Shown here piece after piece: positions 47,797-57,204 of a stretch of DNA of 64,000 bases (position 1 is its first letter; every line of letters starts with the position of its first letter). The notes under the pieces are model-generated. The model had not been told where the DNA came from. It did not search any database and worked only from the letters and a program-made list of their open reading frames with translations. This DNA comes from an uncultured Oscillospiraceae bacterium (GTDB lineage Bacteria > Bacillota > Clostridia > Oscillospirales > Oscillospiraceae). The DNA is taken from positions 28,918 to 92,917 of the forward strand of contig CAKUGQ010000006.1 in the NCBI GenBank assembly GCA_934654755.1, given 5' to 3'. A program made the translations under genes and the position numbers.

Positions 47797-48684
47797 ATGG
47801 AAGCCATAATAAAATATTTCCGGGATCTTGCGCTGATGCTGCCGGAATTGAAGTTCATGGACGTCGTGGACATTCTGGTTGTTGCGTTCATACTCTACAA
47901 GATCCTTCTGGCGATCCAGTCCACCGGTGCGGCGCGCATTGCCAAGAGCATTGTCTTTATCCTTGTCCTGACTGTGCTGACCGAAGCGCTGAATATGTAC
48001 CTGATGAACTACCTGCTCGATAAGGTGCTGGAAATCGGCCTGATCGCGCTGGTCATCATGTTTCAGCCGGAGCTGCGCCGGATGCTGGAAAGGCTCGGAG
48101 GCAAGAGCCTGCGTGAGATTCTGACCGTGAAAGAGGAACAGCGCGACATTGACCGTGTGATCTCTCAGACGGTCAATGCCTGCGCAACCATGGCAAAGGA
48201 ACGCACGGGCGTTCTGATTGTTTTTGAACGTACGACGTCTCTGACGGAGTATCAGAAGTCCGGTACGGTAATTGATGCCGTGGTCTCCTCAGAGCTGCTG
48301 CGTAATATTTTCTTTACGAAGGCCGCCCTGCACGATGGTGCGGTTATCATCCGCAACGACCGTATTGCCGCAGCCGGCTGCGTACTGCCGCTGACGGAGG
48401 ATCATACCGTCAGCAGCGACCTCGGTACACGTCACCGCGCCGGCATCGGTATGAGCGAGGTCTCCGATGCGGTGGTCGTGATTGTTTCGGAGGAGACGGG
48501 CACCATCTCCGTCGCGATCGGCGGGATGCTGAAACGTTACCTGACTGCATCGACATTGGAGAAGCTTCTGCGCAATGAGCTTGCGCCCGAGCAGGAGACG
48601 CAGACGCGCAATCCCCTGACACTTCTGCGCCGCAAGGTCGGCGGCTTGAAAAAGGAGGACGAAGATCATGATGCAGAAGCATAA
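47797..48684 (+). CDS. cdaA: Diadenylate cyclase CdaA
   Basis: 295 residues from the ATG at 47797, with GGAG eight bases upstream. Three N-terminal membrane helices (about 20-95) precede the DAC domain with HDGAVIIRNDRIAAAGCVLPLT and LGTRHRAGIGMSE, the DGA and RHR motifs for c-di-AMP synthesis. c-di-AMP controls potassium, osmolytes and cell-wall homeostasis. It overlaps the cdaR-like gene, as is usual; glmM is not adjacent here. Confidence 0.96.
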   Translation: MEAIIKYFRDLALMLPELKFMDVVDILVVAFILYKILLAIQSTGAARIAKSIVFILVLTVLTEALNMYLMNYLLDKVLEIGLIALVIMFQPELRRMLERLGGKSLREILTVKEEQRDIDRVISQTVNACATMAKERTGVLIVFERTTSLTEYQKSGTVIDAVVSSELLRNIFFTKAALHDGAVIIRNDRIAAAGCVLPLTEDHTVSSDLGTRHRAGIGMSEVSDAVVVIVSEETGTISVAIGGMLKRYLTASTLEKLLRNELAPEQETQTRNPLTLLRRKVGGLKKEDEDHDAEA

Positions 48685-49945
48685 GCTCCTCGCGTTCGGC
48701 ATTGCGCTGTTTTGCTCGATCTGCCTGTGGTTTTATGCCGTGACCGTCGTCAATCCCGATGATACAAAGACCATCAGCAATATCCGTGTCCGCCTGGACG
48801 GCACCGACATTCTCACCGCGCGCGGCTTGATGCTGACCGGCGGCGAGGATCTCCGAGTGAGCGTAAAGCTGCGCGGCCGGCGTTCCGATCTGAAGGAACT
48901 GAACAAGGACACCGTTGTGGCCGTGGCAAGCCTTGGCCGCGTAACGGAGGCGGGGGACACGGTCCTGAGCTGGACGCTGGAGTTTCCGCCGACCGTTGCC
49001 GCCGGCGATATTTCCGTTGAGGAGCGCAGTGAGGCGACCGTTACCGTCCCTGTCTCGCAGGTACGTGAGCTGACGGATATGGATATCAGTGTACTGTTTG
49101 ACGTGACAACTGCCAACGGTTATTGGACGGCTCTGAGCCAGCTTTCGCTTGATACCCGAAGCGTTACCGTGCGCGGACCGGCGACCGAGGTCGACCGGAT
49201 CGAACAGGCGGTTGTGCGCCTGTCGCAGACGGGCATTTCCGAGAAGATCGACAGCGAATTTCCTATCTACTACACGGATGAGGACGGAAATGCGCTGACC
49301 CTGAGCAGCTACTGCACCATTTCGGCGGATGCGGTGCACGTCACGCTTCCGGTCTACCACTCCAAGCAGCTTCAGCTTGCTTATCGGATCACGGATGGAT
49401 GCGGCGTGACGGCTGCGGACGTGAAATTTACCAGCAGTCTTCCTTCGATAACGGTTACGGGAACGCCGGAGACGCTTGCCAAGCTGGACAGTGTGCTGTA
49501 TGTCGGCAGGATCGATCTTGCAACCTTCAACGGCGGCACCTTGGCCACGCCGGATGCCGACGGTCTTGAAAAGCTCCTGCCGGATGATGTGACCGTGCGG
49601 AATGATCCGCAGAGCATCACCACCCTGGCTGTGCTCTCGGGCATTGTGATTCATCAGTTTGAAATTCCCGCCGAGTCGGTTCTGCGGCTCGACACGATGA
49701 CGGAGCTCGGACTGCCCGAGGGGGCGGTCATTATCGTGAGTATCCGCGGCAGATCAGAGATGATCCAGAAGCTGAAGGCGGAGAATCTGGTCGTGACGGC
49801 GGACCTTGCGCGTGACCTGAACTCGCTGACCAATACGGTTACGGTGGATGTCCGCCTGCCGGAGGATAATACCGCCGGTGTCTGGGGCGGGCCATATGAG
49901 TTTCCCGTCGTTGCGGTTGACCCGCAGGACGTGGACGAGCCGTAG
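48668..49945 (+). CDS. cdaR: CdaR-like YbbR-repeat protein
   Basis: 425 residues. One N-terminal membrane helix (about 6-25) is followed by about four extracytoplasmic YbbR repeats (for example RVRLDGTDILTARGLMLTGGEDLRVSVKLRGRR and VRLPEDNT near the end). CdaR regulates CdaA from outside the membrane. GGAGG lies nine bases before the ATG inside cdaA. The gene ends one base before the DUF5685 gene begins. Confidence 0.93.
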   Translation: MMQKHKLLAFGIALFCSICLWFYAVTVVNPDDTKTISNIRVRLDGTDILTARGLMLTGGEDLRVSVKLRGRRSDLKELNKDTVVAVASLGRVTEAGDTVLSWTLEFPPTVAAGDISVEERSEATVTVPVSQVRELTDMDISVLFDVTTANGYWTALSQLSLDTRSVTVRGPATEVDRIEQAVVRLSQTGISEKIDSEFPIYYTDEDGNALTLSSYCTISADAVHVTLPVYHSKQLQLAYRITDGCGVTAADVKFTSSLPSITVTGTPETLAKLDSVLYVGRIDLATFNGGTLATPDADGLEKLLPDDVTVRNDPQSITTLAVLSGIVIHQFEIPAESVLRLDTMTELGLPEGAVIIVSIRGRSEMIQKLKAENLVVTADLARDLNSLTNTVTVDVRLPEDNTAGVWGGPYEFPVVAVDPQDVDEP

Positions 49946-50812
49946 ATGTTCGGCTATGTGCTTCCGCGCAGGGACAGGCTCGACGAAGCGCAGCGTTCAC
50001 GCTACGCAGCCGCCTATTGCGGCCTGTGCCGCAGCCTAAAGGAGAGCTTTGGCTTTTCTGCGCGGTTTCTGGTCAATTACGACATGGTGTTCCTCTATTT
50101 TGTGCTGAATGCGGGACGGGAGGAGAGCAGCGGCCGCTGCCGCTGCCCGGCACGTTTCGGCTGCAAAAAAACCTGTGTAAACGAAAACGATACGTTGCGC
50201 TATGCGGCAGAGCTGAGTGTACTTTTGAGCTGCTGGAAGCTGCGCGATGCCTGCGAAGACGGGCGTTTTCGTGTTGATGCACGTCTGGCGCTGCTGCTGT
50301 ATCGGCGGAGCTACCGCCGTGCCGCCGCACGCCTGCCGGAGATTGACCGGCTGCTCAATGAAAAGCTGAGCGCGCTGCACGCGCTGGAGCGCGCGAAATG
50401 CGCGAGTCTTGACCGTACGGCAGACACCTTTGCCGCGCTTCTGCGCGGGTTTGCGGAGGGCTGCCCGGAATCGGAACGCCGCGCGACGGAAATGCTTCTA
50501 TATCACATCGGGCGTTACCTGTATCTCGTCGATGCATTGGATGATTTGCCCAAGGATGTGAAGCATGGTGCATATAACCCTCTGCGTTATCGTTATACGC
50601 TTATGGACGGCGCGCTGAGCGCCGGAGACAGCGCCGCGCTGATCGATTCGATCGAAGCGTCGATCTCCCTGGCGGCCTCCGCACTGGAGCTGCTGCCCGC
50701 AGCGGCAGCGGATCCGATCGTCCGCAATATCGTCTATCTCGGATTGCCCGCGGTGCTGCACGGCGTTGCGGCGGGCACCTTTCGCAAACGGAACAGAAGG
50801 AGCAGGCAATGA
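49946..50812 (+). CDS. DUF5685 family protein
   Basis: 288 residues starting MFGYVLPRRDRLDEAQRSRYAAAYCGLCRSL, the family signature. Paired Cys follow at YCGLC and at CRCPARFGCKKTC (residues about 25-28 and 65-76), suggesting a metal site, then a mostly helical body with NYDMVFLYFVLNA and YLVDALDDLPKDVKHGAYNPLRY. Its function is unknown. The start directly follows the cdaR stop and its own stop overlaps the J-domain gene (ATGA), so it belongs to the c-di-AMP operon and is a likely partner of the J-protein. Confidence 0.8.
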   Translation: MFGYVLPRRDRLDEAQRSRYAAAYCGLCRSLKESFGFSARFLVNYDMVFLYFVLNAGREESSGRCRCPARFGCKKTCVNENDTLRYAAELSVLLSCWKLRDACEDGRFRVDARLALLLYRRSYRRAAARLPEIDRLLNEKLSALHALERAKCASLDRTADTFAALLRGFAEGCPESERRATEMLLYHIGRYLYLVDALDDLPKDVKHGAYNPLRYRYTLMDGALSAGDSAALIDSIEASISLAASALELLPAAAADPIVRNIVYLGLPAVLHGVAAGTFRKRNRRSRQ

Positions 50813-51399
50813 AGGACCCCTATGAAGTGCTCGGCGTGCCGCACGGCGCGTCCGACGAGGAGATCAAAAAGGCTTACCGCGAGCTGGCGCGGAAATATCA
50901 TCCCGACAACTACGCCAATAATCCGCTTGCGGATCTGGCGCAGGAGAAGATGAAGGAGATCAACGAGGCCTACGACGCGCTGACCAAGGGGGGTGCGCAG
51001 TCAGGCCCGCAGAGTTATACCGGACAGCCGGGGTATTCCGGGCAGCAGAGCTATTCCGGCAGCGCGATCTATAACGAGATCCGCCGTCTGATCCAGACCG
51101 GGAATTTGGATGCGGCCGAGTCCAGGCTCGACGGGATTGCCAACCACAATGCCGAGTGGTACTTTTTGCACGGTGCGATTGCGCAGCGGCGCGGCTGGCT
51201 CGACGAGGCGGCACAGAATTTCCGCATTGCCGTCAATATGGACCCGAATAATATGGAATACCGCGCGGCGCTCAATTCCGTAAGCGGGCGCGGCGCATAC
51301 ACATATCGAACGCAGCAGAGCGGCGACACGAGCGATGAGCTTTGCGGCCTGTGCAGCTCGCTGATGTGCATGAACTGTCTGTGCAACTGCTGCCGATAG
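50809..51399 (+). CDS. J-domain protein with Cys-rich C-terminus
   Basis: 196 residues. Residues 1-65 are a J domain with the HPD loop (ELARKYHPDNYANNPLADLAQEKMKEINEAYDAL). A Gly/Gln/Tyr-rich linker (SGQQSYSG) and a TPR-like helical region (AESRLDGIANHNAEWYFLHGAIAQRRGWLDEAAQNFRIAV) follow. The C-terminus has six Cys in CGLCSS and CMNCLCNCC. It would recruit DnaK to a client; the neighbouring DUF5685 protein, also with Cys pairs, is a candidate. Not DnaJ itself. Confidence 0.88.
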   Translation: MKDPYEVLGVPHGASDEEIKKAYRELARKYHPDNYANNPLADLAQEKMKEINEAYDALTKGGAQSGPQSYTGQPGYSGQQSYSGSAIYNEIRRLIQTGNLDAAESRLDGIANHNAEWYFLHGAIAQRRGWLDEAAQNFRIAVNMDPNNMEYRAALNSVSGRGAYTYRTQQSGDTSDELCGLCSSLMCMNCLCNCCR

Positions 51400-51408
51400 G
51401 AGGAACAA

Positions 51409-52287
51409 ATGATTTACAGTATGACCGGCTACGGCCGGGCGGTCGAGTGCTTTGGCGGAAAAGAAATCTCCGTAGAGCTGCGCTCGGTCAACAATCGCTT
51501 TCTGGATCTGAATATCCGCCTCCCGCGTGCTCTGTCGTATGCGGAGGAGGCAGTTCGCTCCACCGTAAAAAAGCGCGTTTCGCGCGGCAAGGTCGATGTA
51601 TTTATCGGTCTCGGCGGTACGGATGAGGAGCCGGCGAGGATCTCACTGAACCGACCACTGCTGGAAGGCTATTTGCAGGCGCTGCGCGCGATGTCGGAGG
51701 AGTATTCTCTGCACGATGATGTGACTGTGATGTCTCTGGCACGACTGCCGGAGCTTCTGACTGTGGAAAAACCGGAGCAGGACGAGGAAAAACAGACTGC
51801 CGAGCTGCTTGGTGTCGTGGAAAAGGCGCTGGATGCGTTTACGGCAATGCGCGCTACCGAGGGCGCAGCCATGGAGACCGACCTTCGCAGCCGCGCTGCA
51901 AAGATTGAGCACAGCGTCTCGAAGATCGAGGACTGCGGTCCGGAGCGCCTGCGTGAGTACCGCATGCGTCTGGAAACAAAGGTTCACGAGCTGCTGGGCG
52001 CAAGCAGCATTGATGAGAGCCGTCTCCTGACGGAGGTGGCAATCTATGCCGATAAAATTGCCGTCGATGAAGAAACGGTGCGCCTGCGCAGCCATCTGGC
52101 GCAGTTCGATTCGCTGCTTACTGCGGGCGGAACGGTCGGCAAGAAGCTGGATTTCCTGCTGCCTGAAATGCTCCGTGAGACAAACACCATCGGCTCGAAA
52201 AGCAACGACGTGACACAGACACGCTGTGTGCTTGAAATCAAAAACGAACTGGAAAAACTGCGTGAGCAGGTGCAAAACATCGAGTGA
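51409..52287 (+). CDS. yicC: YicC-family endoribonuclease
   Basis: 292 residues starting MIYSMTGYGRAV, the invariant YicC start. SVNNRFLDLNIRLPR, a central helical region and the C-terminal domain GKKLDFLLPEMLRETNTIGSKSNDVTQTRCVLEIKNELEKLREQVQNIE are diagnostic. In E. coli and Bacillus YicC/YloC is an RNase. AGGAGG lies seven bases before the ATG. It leads the conserved yicC-remA-gmk-rpoZ-priA cluster. Confidence 0.95.
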   Translation: MIYSMTGYGRAVECFGGKEISVELRSVNNRFLDLNIRLPRALSYAEEAVRSTVKKRVSRGKVDVFIGLGGTDEEPARISLNRPLLEGYLQALRAMSEEYSLHDDVTVMSLARLPELLTVEKPEQDEEKQTAELLGVVEKALDAFTAMRATEGAAMETDLRSRAAKIEHSVSKIEDCGPERLREYRMRLETKVHELLGASSIDESRLLTEVAIYADKIAVDEETVRLRSHLAQFDSLLTAGGTVGKKLDFLLPEMLRETNTIGSKSNDVTQTRCVLEIKNELEKLREQVQNIE

Positions 52288-52289
52288 CT

Positions 52290-52559
52290 ATGAAACTGAT
52301 CAATATCGGCTTTGGCAGCTTTGTGTCGTCCGACCGTCTGTTGACGGTCGTCAGCCCCGACTCTGCGCCCATAAAGCGCCTCGTGCAGGAGGCAAAGGAG
52401 CGCGCCATGCTCATCGACGCAAGCTTTGGCCGTAAAACCCGTGCGGTGCTCGTAACGGACACCGACCATGTGATCCTCTCGGCCGTAACGCCGGAGGCCA
52501 TTGCCCGCCGCCTTGCAGGGCACGAGGAAGATGGGCGGCCCGAGGAGGAAACCGAATGA
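52290..52559 (+). CDS. remA: RemA-like DUF370 regulator
   Basis: 89 residues from the ATG at 52290 (MKLINIGFGSFVSSDRLLTVVSPDSAPIKRLVQEAKERAMLIDASFGRKTRAVLVTDTDHVILSAV), matching RemA throughout. RemA binds DNA as a ring and activates biofilm and osmoprotection genes in Bacillus. The C-terminal acidic tail (EEDGRPEEETE) is an extension. A GTG six bases earlier overlaps the yicC stop but would disagree with the family start. The stop overlaps gmk. Confidence 0.93.
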   Translation: MKLINIGFGSFVSSDRLLTVVSPDSAPIKRLVQEAKERAMLIDASFGRKTRAVLVTDTDHVILSAVTPEAIARRLAGHEEDGRPEEETE

Positions 52560-53155
52560 AACAGGGTAGAATTATCATTGTTTCCGGCCCGTCCGGCGTG
52601 GGCAAGGGAACCGTCTTGCGCAATGTCATGAGCGGCGATCCCACGCTGCGCTTCTCCGTGTCGGCTACGACCCGCACCGTGCGTCCGGGGGAGGTGGACG
52701 GTGTACACTACTACTTTACGGACAGGCCCCGTTTTGAAGAAATGATCGCCTGCGGCAAGCTGTTGGAATACGCCTCTTATGCCGGAAACTATTACGGAAC
52801 GCCGGCCGAACCGGTGGATGCGGCGCTTGCGCAGGGCATCAGCGTGGTGCTGGAGATCGAGGTGCAGGGCGCGATGCAGGTTATGCGTGCCCGTCCGGAT
52901 GCCATTTCCGTGTTTGTCCTGCCGCCTTCATTTGAGGAGCTGGAGCGCCGTCTGATCGGCCGCGGCGATACCGCGCCGGAGAGCATCGAAAAGCGGCTTG
53001 CCGCCGCGCATGAGGAGTGCCGTATGGCGAAACACTACCAGTACATGATCTGCAACGATACCGTTGCTCAGGCGGCTGCGCGGCTGCGCGCCATTATCAC
53101 CGCCGAAGCTTGCAAAACGCAATACCAATCCAATCCGTTTGAGGAGGAACCGTAA
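52556..53155 (+). CDS. gmk: Guanylate kinase
   Basis: 199 residues. P-loop VSGPSGVGKGTV, GMP-binding SATTRTVRPGEVDGVHYYF, and the lid region RLIGRGDTAPESIEKRL. Converts GMP to GDP. GAGGAGG within remA serves the start, which overlaps the remA stop (ATGA). Confidence 0.96.
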   Translation: MKQGRIIIVSGPSGVGKGTVLRNVMSGDPTLRFSVSATTRTVRPGEVDGVHYYFTDRPRFEEMIACGKLLEYASYAGNYYGTPAEPVDAALAQGISVVLEIEVQGAMQVMRARPDAISVFVLPPSFEELERRLIGRGDTAPESIEKRLAAAHEECRMAKHYQYMICNDTVAQAAARLRAIITAEACKTQYQSNPFEEEP

Positions 53156-53156
53156 T

Positions 53157-53351
53157 ATGCTTTATCCTGCAATGTCCGAGCTGCTTAAGCACATCGACAG
53201 CCGTTACCTGATGGTCAATGTCGTGGCACGCCGCGCACGCCAGATTTCCATCGAAGCCGAGGAGCTGCATGAGCACCTTCCCGATAAGCCCGTCACGCTT
53301 GCCATCCGCGAGGTCGCCGAAGGCAAGCTGGTCGCAAAGCTCGACGACTAA
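53157..53351 (+). CDS. rpoZ: RNA polymerase omega subunit
   Basis: 64 residues from the ATG at 53157, one base after the gmk stop, with GAGGAGG inside gmk. MLYPAMSELLKHIDSRYLMVNVVARRARQI and KPVTLAIREVAEGKL match omega; the latter contacts the beta' tail. The gmk-rpoZ-priA order is conserved. Confidence 0.93.
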   Translation: MLYPAMSELLKHIDSRYLMVNVVARRARQISIEAEELHEHLPDKPVTLAIREVAEGKLVAKLDD

Positions 53352-55790
53352 GTGATCGCAAAAATCGCCGTCAGTGCGGCGGTCTATGCCATAGACAAGC
53401 CGTATGACTACCGTGTGCCGCCGAATCTGAAGCTGCTGCCCGGCCAGCGCGTGGCCGTGCCTTTCGGCCGCTCCAATAAGCGCTGCGAGGGCGTGGTACT
53501 GGCTTTGGGTGAGGGGGAAGAGAGTACGCTCAAGCCTGTTGTCGAGTGTCTCGATCCCGAGCCGCTGCTCGACGAGCGTGCGCTGCGTCTGGCTGCGTTT
53601 CTTCGTGAGCGCTACTTCTGCACATTTTATGAGGCAATTAAGGCAATCCTGCCTGCAGGCGTCTGGTTTCGGGAACGCGAGCGCTATGAGATCCGCGCGG
53701 AAAACTGGCGGGCGACCGTGTGCCAACCGGTGCAGGCTTCCGTTATGCAGACGGTGGAAGCGCTCGGTGGCGCGGCGGATTATGAGGTGCTGCGCCGCAG
53801 TTTCGACGAGGCGCCACTGCAAAGCGCACTGCGCTCACTCGTGCGAAAAAAGCTCCTGTCCTGTACAACGGAGCACCGGCGGCGCTTGGGAGACAAGACG
53901 GAACGCATCGCGACGCTTGCCGTTTCCCCCGAGGAGGCACTGCAATACGCGGCGTCGAAAAAGCGTTCCGCGCCGCTGCAAGGCGCCGTATTGGAGCTCC
54001 TCGCTACGGTTGGACGGTGCGCCTGCAAGGAGCTGTGTTATTTCACCGGCGCCACGGGGCAGACGATCAACCGTCTGGAAAAACTGGGTTATCTGACGTT
54101 GTCAGAGCAGGAGGTTCTGCGTGTGGAGCCGCCCGCCGCTGCACCTGCGCCGAGTGAGCTGACGCTGAACGGCGAACAGGAGGTAGCCTACCGTAGTCTG
54201 CATAAGCAGATGCTTGCGCCGAAGCCGGGGGTTGCGCTGCTGTATGGCGTGACCGGCAGCGGAAAGACCTCCGTTTACCTTAAGCTCATTGCCGATTGTC
54301 TGACGATGGGGAGGGGGGCGGTTGTGCTTGTGCCGGAAATTTCTCTGACACCGCAGCTGCTTGCGATTTTTGCGGCACATTTCGGAGAGCAGGTTGCCGT
54401 TCTGCACAGCAGCTTGCGTCTGACGCAGCGTTATGATACCTGGAAGCGCATTCGCAGCGGGGAGGCGCGCGTAGTGCTTGGCACGCGCTCGGCGGTATTT
54501 GCCCCGGTGCGCGAGCTGGGGCTGCTGATCCTTGATGAGGAGCAGGAGCACAGCTACCAATCCGAAAACGCACCGCGTTACCACGCCCGCGAGGTGGCAA
54601 TCTATCGCGCCGCGCAGGTCGGTGCGCTGGCGCTGCTCGGCTCGGCGACTCCCTGCGTGGAGACAATGTATCGAGCCGAAAGCGGTGTGTATTCTTTGTA
54701 TACACTGAAGAAACGATATAATTCCGCGGCTCTGCCGCCGGTTGAGATCGTCGATATGAAGCGCGAGCTGAAATCGGGAAACGCGACCGCTATCAGCGAA
54801 CCGCTGCTTATGGCCCTGCGGGAGAATCTGGCGCAGGGCAGGCAATCGATCCTGTTTCTCAACCGCCGCGGTACGAGCCGGATGATTGCCTGTGTGGATT
54901 GCGGCTATGTGCCGCAGTGTCCCGCCTGTACGGTCAACCTAACCTATCACGAGGCGAACGGACGCCTGATGTGCCATTACTGTGGCCATTCCGAGCTGCT
55001 GCCGCATCGCTGTCCCGCCTGTGGCGGGCATCTGAAGCAGATCGGCTTCGGGACGCAGAAGGTAGAGCAACAGCTCCACACGCTTTTGCCGGGCACGCAG
55101 GTGCTCCGCATGGATGCGGACACCGTCTCGGCAACAAACCCGCACGAAAAGATCCTTGCGCGCTTCCGCGACGAACGTGTTCCCGTTCTGCTTGGCACTC
55201 AGATGGTTGCCAAGGGACTGGATTTTGAAAACGTGACGCTTGTCGGCGTGCTGGATGCGGACATGACCCTCTATGTGCCCAGCTATCGAGCTGCGGAGAC
55301 CGCCTTTGCGATGATCACGCAGGTCATCGGCCGTGCGGGGCGCGGGACGCTGCCCGGTCGTGCCGCCGTGCAGACCATGACGCCGGACAACGCCGTCCTC
55401 CGCCTTGCCGCCGCACAGGATTATGACGGCTTCTACCGGGCCGAGCTTCCGCTGCGTGAGCTGCGCGGCTGTCCGCCTTATGCGGATCTGCTGCGCCTGA
55501 CCTTCCATGGCCGGATCGAGGAGGCTGTCTGGCAGGCCGCCGGACGCTTCCGTGACGCGCTTCGGGTGCAGCTTGCGTCAGACTATTACCGTGCCGAGCA
55601 GGTGCGTTTGCTCGGCCCCGCCCCCGCGCAAATTGCGCGGATCAATTACAACTATCGCTGTCGGTTGACGTTGAGCTGCCGTAACACGCGGCCGCTGCGC
55701 CAGCTTGTTGCGTTCCTGATCCGTGAGTTTCTGAAGGATCGGCAGAATGCCGGTGTAGGCGTTTTCGTCGACGTAAACAGTGAAGAATAG
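53352..55790 (+). CDS. priA: Primosomal helicase PriA
   Basis: 812 residues from a GTG immediately after the rpoZ stop. N-terminal 3' DNA-binding and winged-helix domains; Walker A GVTGSGKTSVYLKL; LILDEEQEHSYQ (DEEH-type box); zinc module from CVDCGYVPQCPACTVNL to CHYCGHS and CPACGG; then GTQMVAKGLDFENVTLV and QVIGRAGRG. PriA reloads the replisome at stalled forks. Length is normal. The start codon touching the previous stop implies coupled translation. Confidence 0.96.
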   Translation: MIAKIAVSAAVYAIDKPYDYRVPPNLKLLPGQRVAVPFGRSNKRCEGVVLALGEGEESTLKPVVECLDPEPLLDERALRLAAFLRERYFCTFYEAIKAILPAGVWFRERERYEIRAENWRATVCQPVQASVMQTVEALGGAADYEVLRRSFDEAPLQSALRSLVRKKLLSCTTEHRRRLGDKTERIATLAVSPEEALQYAASKKRSAPLQGAVLELLATVGRCACKELCYFTGATGQTINRLEKLGYLTLSEQEVLRVEPPAAAPAPSELTLNGEQEVAYRSLHKQMLAPKPGVALLYGVTGSGKTSVYLKLIADCLTMGRGAVVLVPEISLTPQLLAIFAAHFGEQVAVLHSSLRLTQRYDTWKRIRSGEARVVLGTRSAVFAPVRELGLLILDEEQEHSYQSENAPRYHAREVAIYRAAQVGALALLGSATPCVETMYRAESGVYSLYTLKKRYNSAALPPVEIVDMKRELKSGNATAISEPLLMALRENLAQGRQSILFLNRRGTSRMIACVDCGYVPQCPACTVNLTYHEANGRLMCHYCGHSELLPHRCPACGGHLKQIGFGTQKVEQQLHTLLPGTQVLRMDADTVSATNPHEKILARFRDERVPVLLGTQMVAKGLDFENVTLVGVLDADMTLYVPSYRAAETAFAMITQVIGRAGRGTLPGRAAVQTMTPDNAVLRLAAAQDYDGFYRAELPLRELRGCPPYADLLRLTFHGRIEEAVWQAAGRFRDALRVQLASDYYRAEQVRLLGPAPAQIARINYNYRCRLTLSCRNTRPLRQLVAFLIREFLKDRQNAGVGVFVDVNSEE

Positions 55791-55800
55791 GAGAAACAGT

Positions 55801-56286
55801 ATGGCACTGAGAAAGATCCTGACCGCCGAAAATCCCGCGCTGCACAAGCACTGCCGTCCCGTGACGCAGTTTGACGAAAAGCTGCACACGCTTCTTGACG
55901 ATATGGCGGAGACGCTTTATGACGCCAACGGTGTCGGTCTTGCTGCACCGCAGATCGGAATCCTGCGCCGCGTGGTCATTGTTGACACCGGGGAGGAGAT
56001 TTTGGAGCTGGTGAATCCGGAGATTTTGGAGGAGAGCGGCGAACAGGACGGTATGGAGGGCTGCCTCAGTGTGCCGGGGGAATACTGGCTGGTCAAACGG
56101 CCGAACGTCGTGCGTGTCCGAGCACAGGATCGGGACGGCGAATGGTTTGAAGCAGAAGGCGAGGAACTGATTGCACGCTGCTTCTGCCATGAGATCGATC
56201 ATCTGGACGGCCATCTGTATACGGAGTTTGCGCATCATCGTCTGACCGAGGAAGAAATCGAAGCCATGCAGGAGGAAAATGCGTGA
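55801..56286 (+). CDS. def: Peptide deformylase
   Basis: 161 residues from the ATG at 55801 (AGGAG before it). All three motifs are present: GVGLAAPQIG, EGCLSVPG (metal Cys) and CHEIDHLDG (HExxH). It removes the formyl group from nascent chains. It overlaps fmt, which makes the formylated initiator tRNA. Confidence 0.97.
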   Translation: MALRKILTAENPALHKHCRPVTQFDEKLHTLLDDMAETLYDANGVGLAAPQIGILRRVVIVDTGEEILELVNPEILEESGEQDGMEGCLSVPGEYWLVKRPNVVRVRAQDRDGEWFEAEGEELIARCFCHEIDHLDGHLYTEFAHHRLTEEEIEAMQEENA

Positions 56287-57200
56287 GAGTTGTTTTTATG
56301 GGAACCCCTGCCATTGCCGCGACCTGCCTTCAGGCGCTCATTGAGGCCGGCTTTGACCTTGCAGGCGTTTATACCAAGCCGGATATGCCAAAGAATCGCG
56401 GGATGAAGCTGGAAATGTCCGAGGTCAAGAAGCTTGCGCTGGCAAACGGCCTGCCGGTATTCCAGCCGACGGGTTTCCGCGACGATGCGGCCGTTGACGA
56501 GCTTCGTGCGCTGCGGCCTGATGTGATCGCCGTTGTTGCTTACGGAAAGATTCTTCCGCAGCGGGTGCTGGATATTCCGGCGCTCGGCTGTATCAATATT
56601 CATGCAAGCGTATTGCCGCAGCTTCGCGGATCCGCCCCTGTGCAGTGGGCGATTCTCAACGGTATGGCATCCACCGGTGTGACCGCCATGTATATGGCGG
56701 CAGAGATGGATGCGGGTGACATCATTGAGATCCGCGAAACGCCCATTGAGCCGGAGGAGAATTCCGCACAGCTCATGGCGCGGCTGGCTGTGATCGGCGC
56801 CGGGCTGCTGTGCGATACCCTGCGCGCCGTTGAGTGCGGCACGGCGAAGCGCACGCCGCAGGAGCATGAAAAAGCGACGTTGGCGCCCATGCTGACAAGA
56901 GCGCTCAGCCCGGTGGATTTTTCGTGCCCGGCGCAGGAGATTTGCAACCGGGTGCGAGGGCTTGACCCGTGGCCGGTGGCTACGGCCGAGCTGGGCGGCA
57001 CGCGCTTTAAGCTCTACGGCATCCGCCTTGCCGGAAAGACGAGCGACCGTCCCGCCGGAACGCTTCTGGCATTGACGAAGCAAGGCCTTGAAATTGTCTG
57101 CGGTGACGGACAGGTCGTGACCGTGACCCGTCTCCAGGCGGACGGCGGAAAACAGATGGCGGCGGCGGATTACTTCCGCGGCCACCCGATTATATTGTAG
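56283..57200 (+). CDS. fmt: Methionyl-tRNA formyltransferase
   Basis: 305 residues from a GTG overlapping the def stop (GTGA). MRVVFMGTPAIAA, then PDVIAVVAYGKILPQRVLDIP and INIHASVLPQLRGSAPVQWAI contain the catalytic Asn/His region and SLLP-type loop; a C-terminal OB-like domain follows. Formylates Met-tRNAi. Confidence 0.97.
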   Translation: MRVVFMGTPAIAATCLQALIEAGFDLAGVYTKPDMPKNRGMKLEMSEVKKLALANGLPVFQPTGFRDDAAVDELRALRPDVIAVVAYGKILPQRVLDIPALGCINIHASVLPQLRGSAPVQWAILNGMASTGVTAMYMAAEMDAGDIIEIRETPIEPEENSAQLMARLAVIGAGLLCDTLRAVECGTAKRTPQEHEKATLAPMLTRALSPVDFSCPAQEICNRVRGLDPWPVATAELGGTRFKLYGIRLAGKTSDRPAGTLLALTKQGLEIVCGDGQVVTVTRLQADGGKQMAAADYFRGHPIIL

Positions 57201-57204
57201 CACT

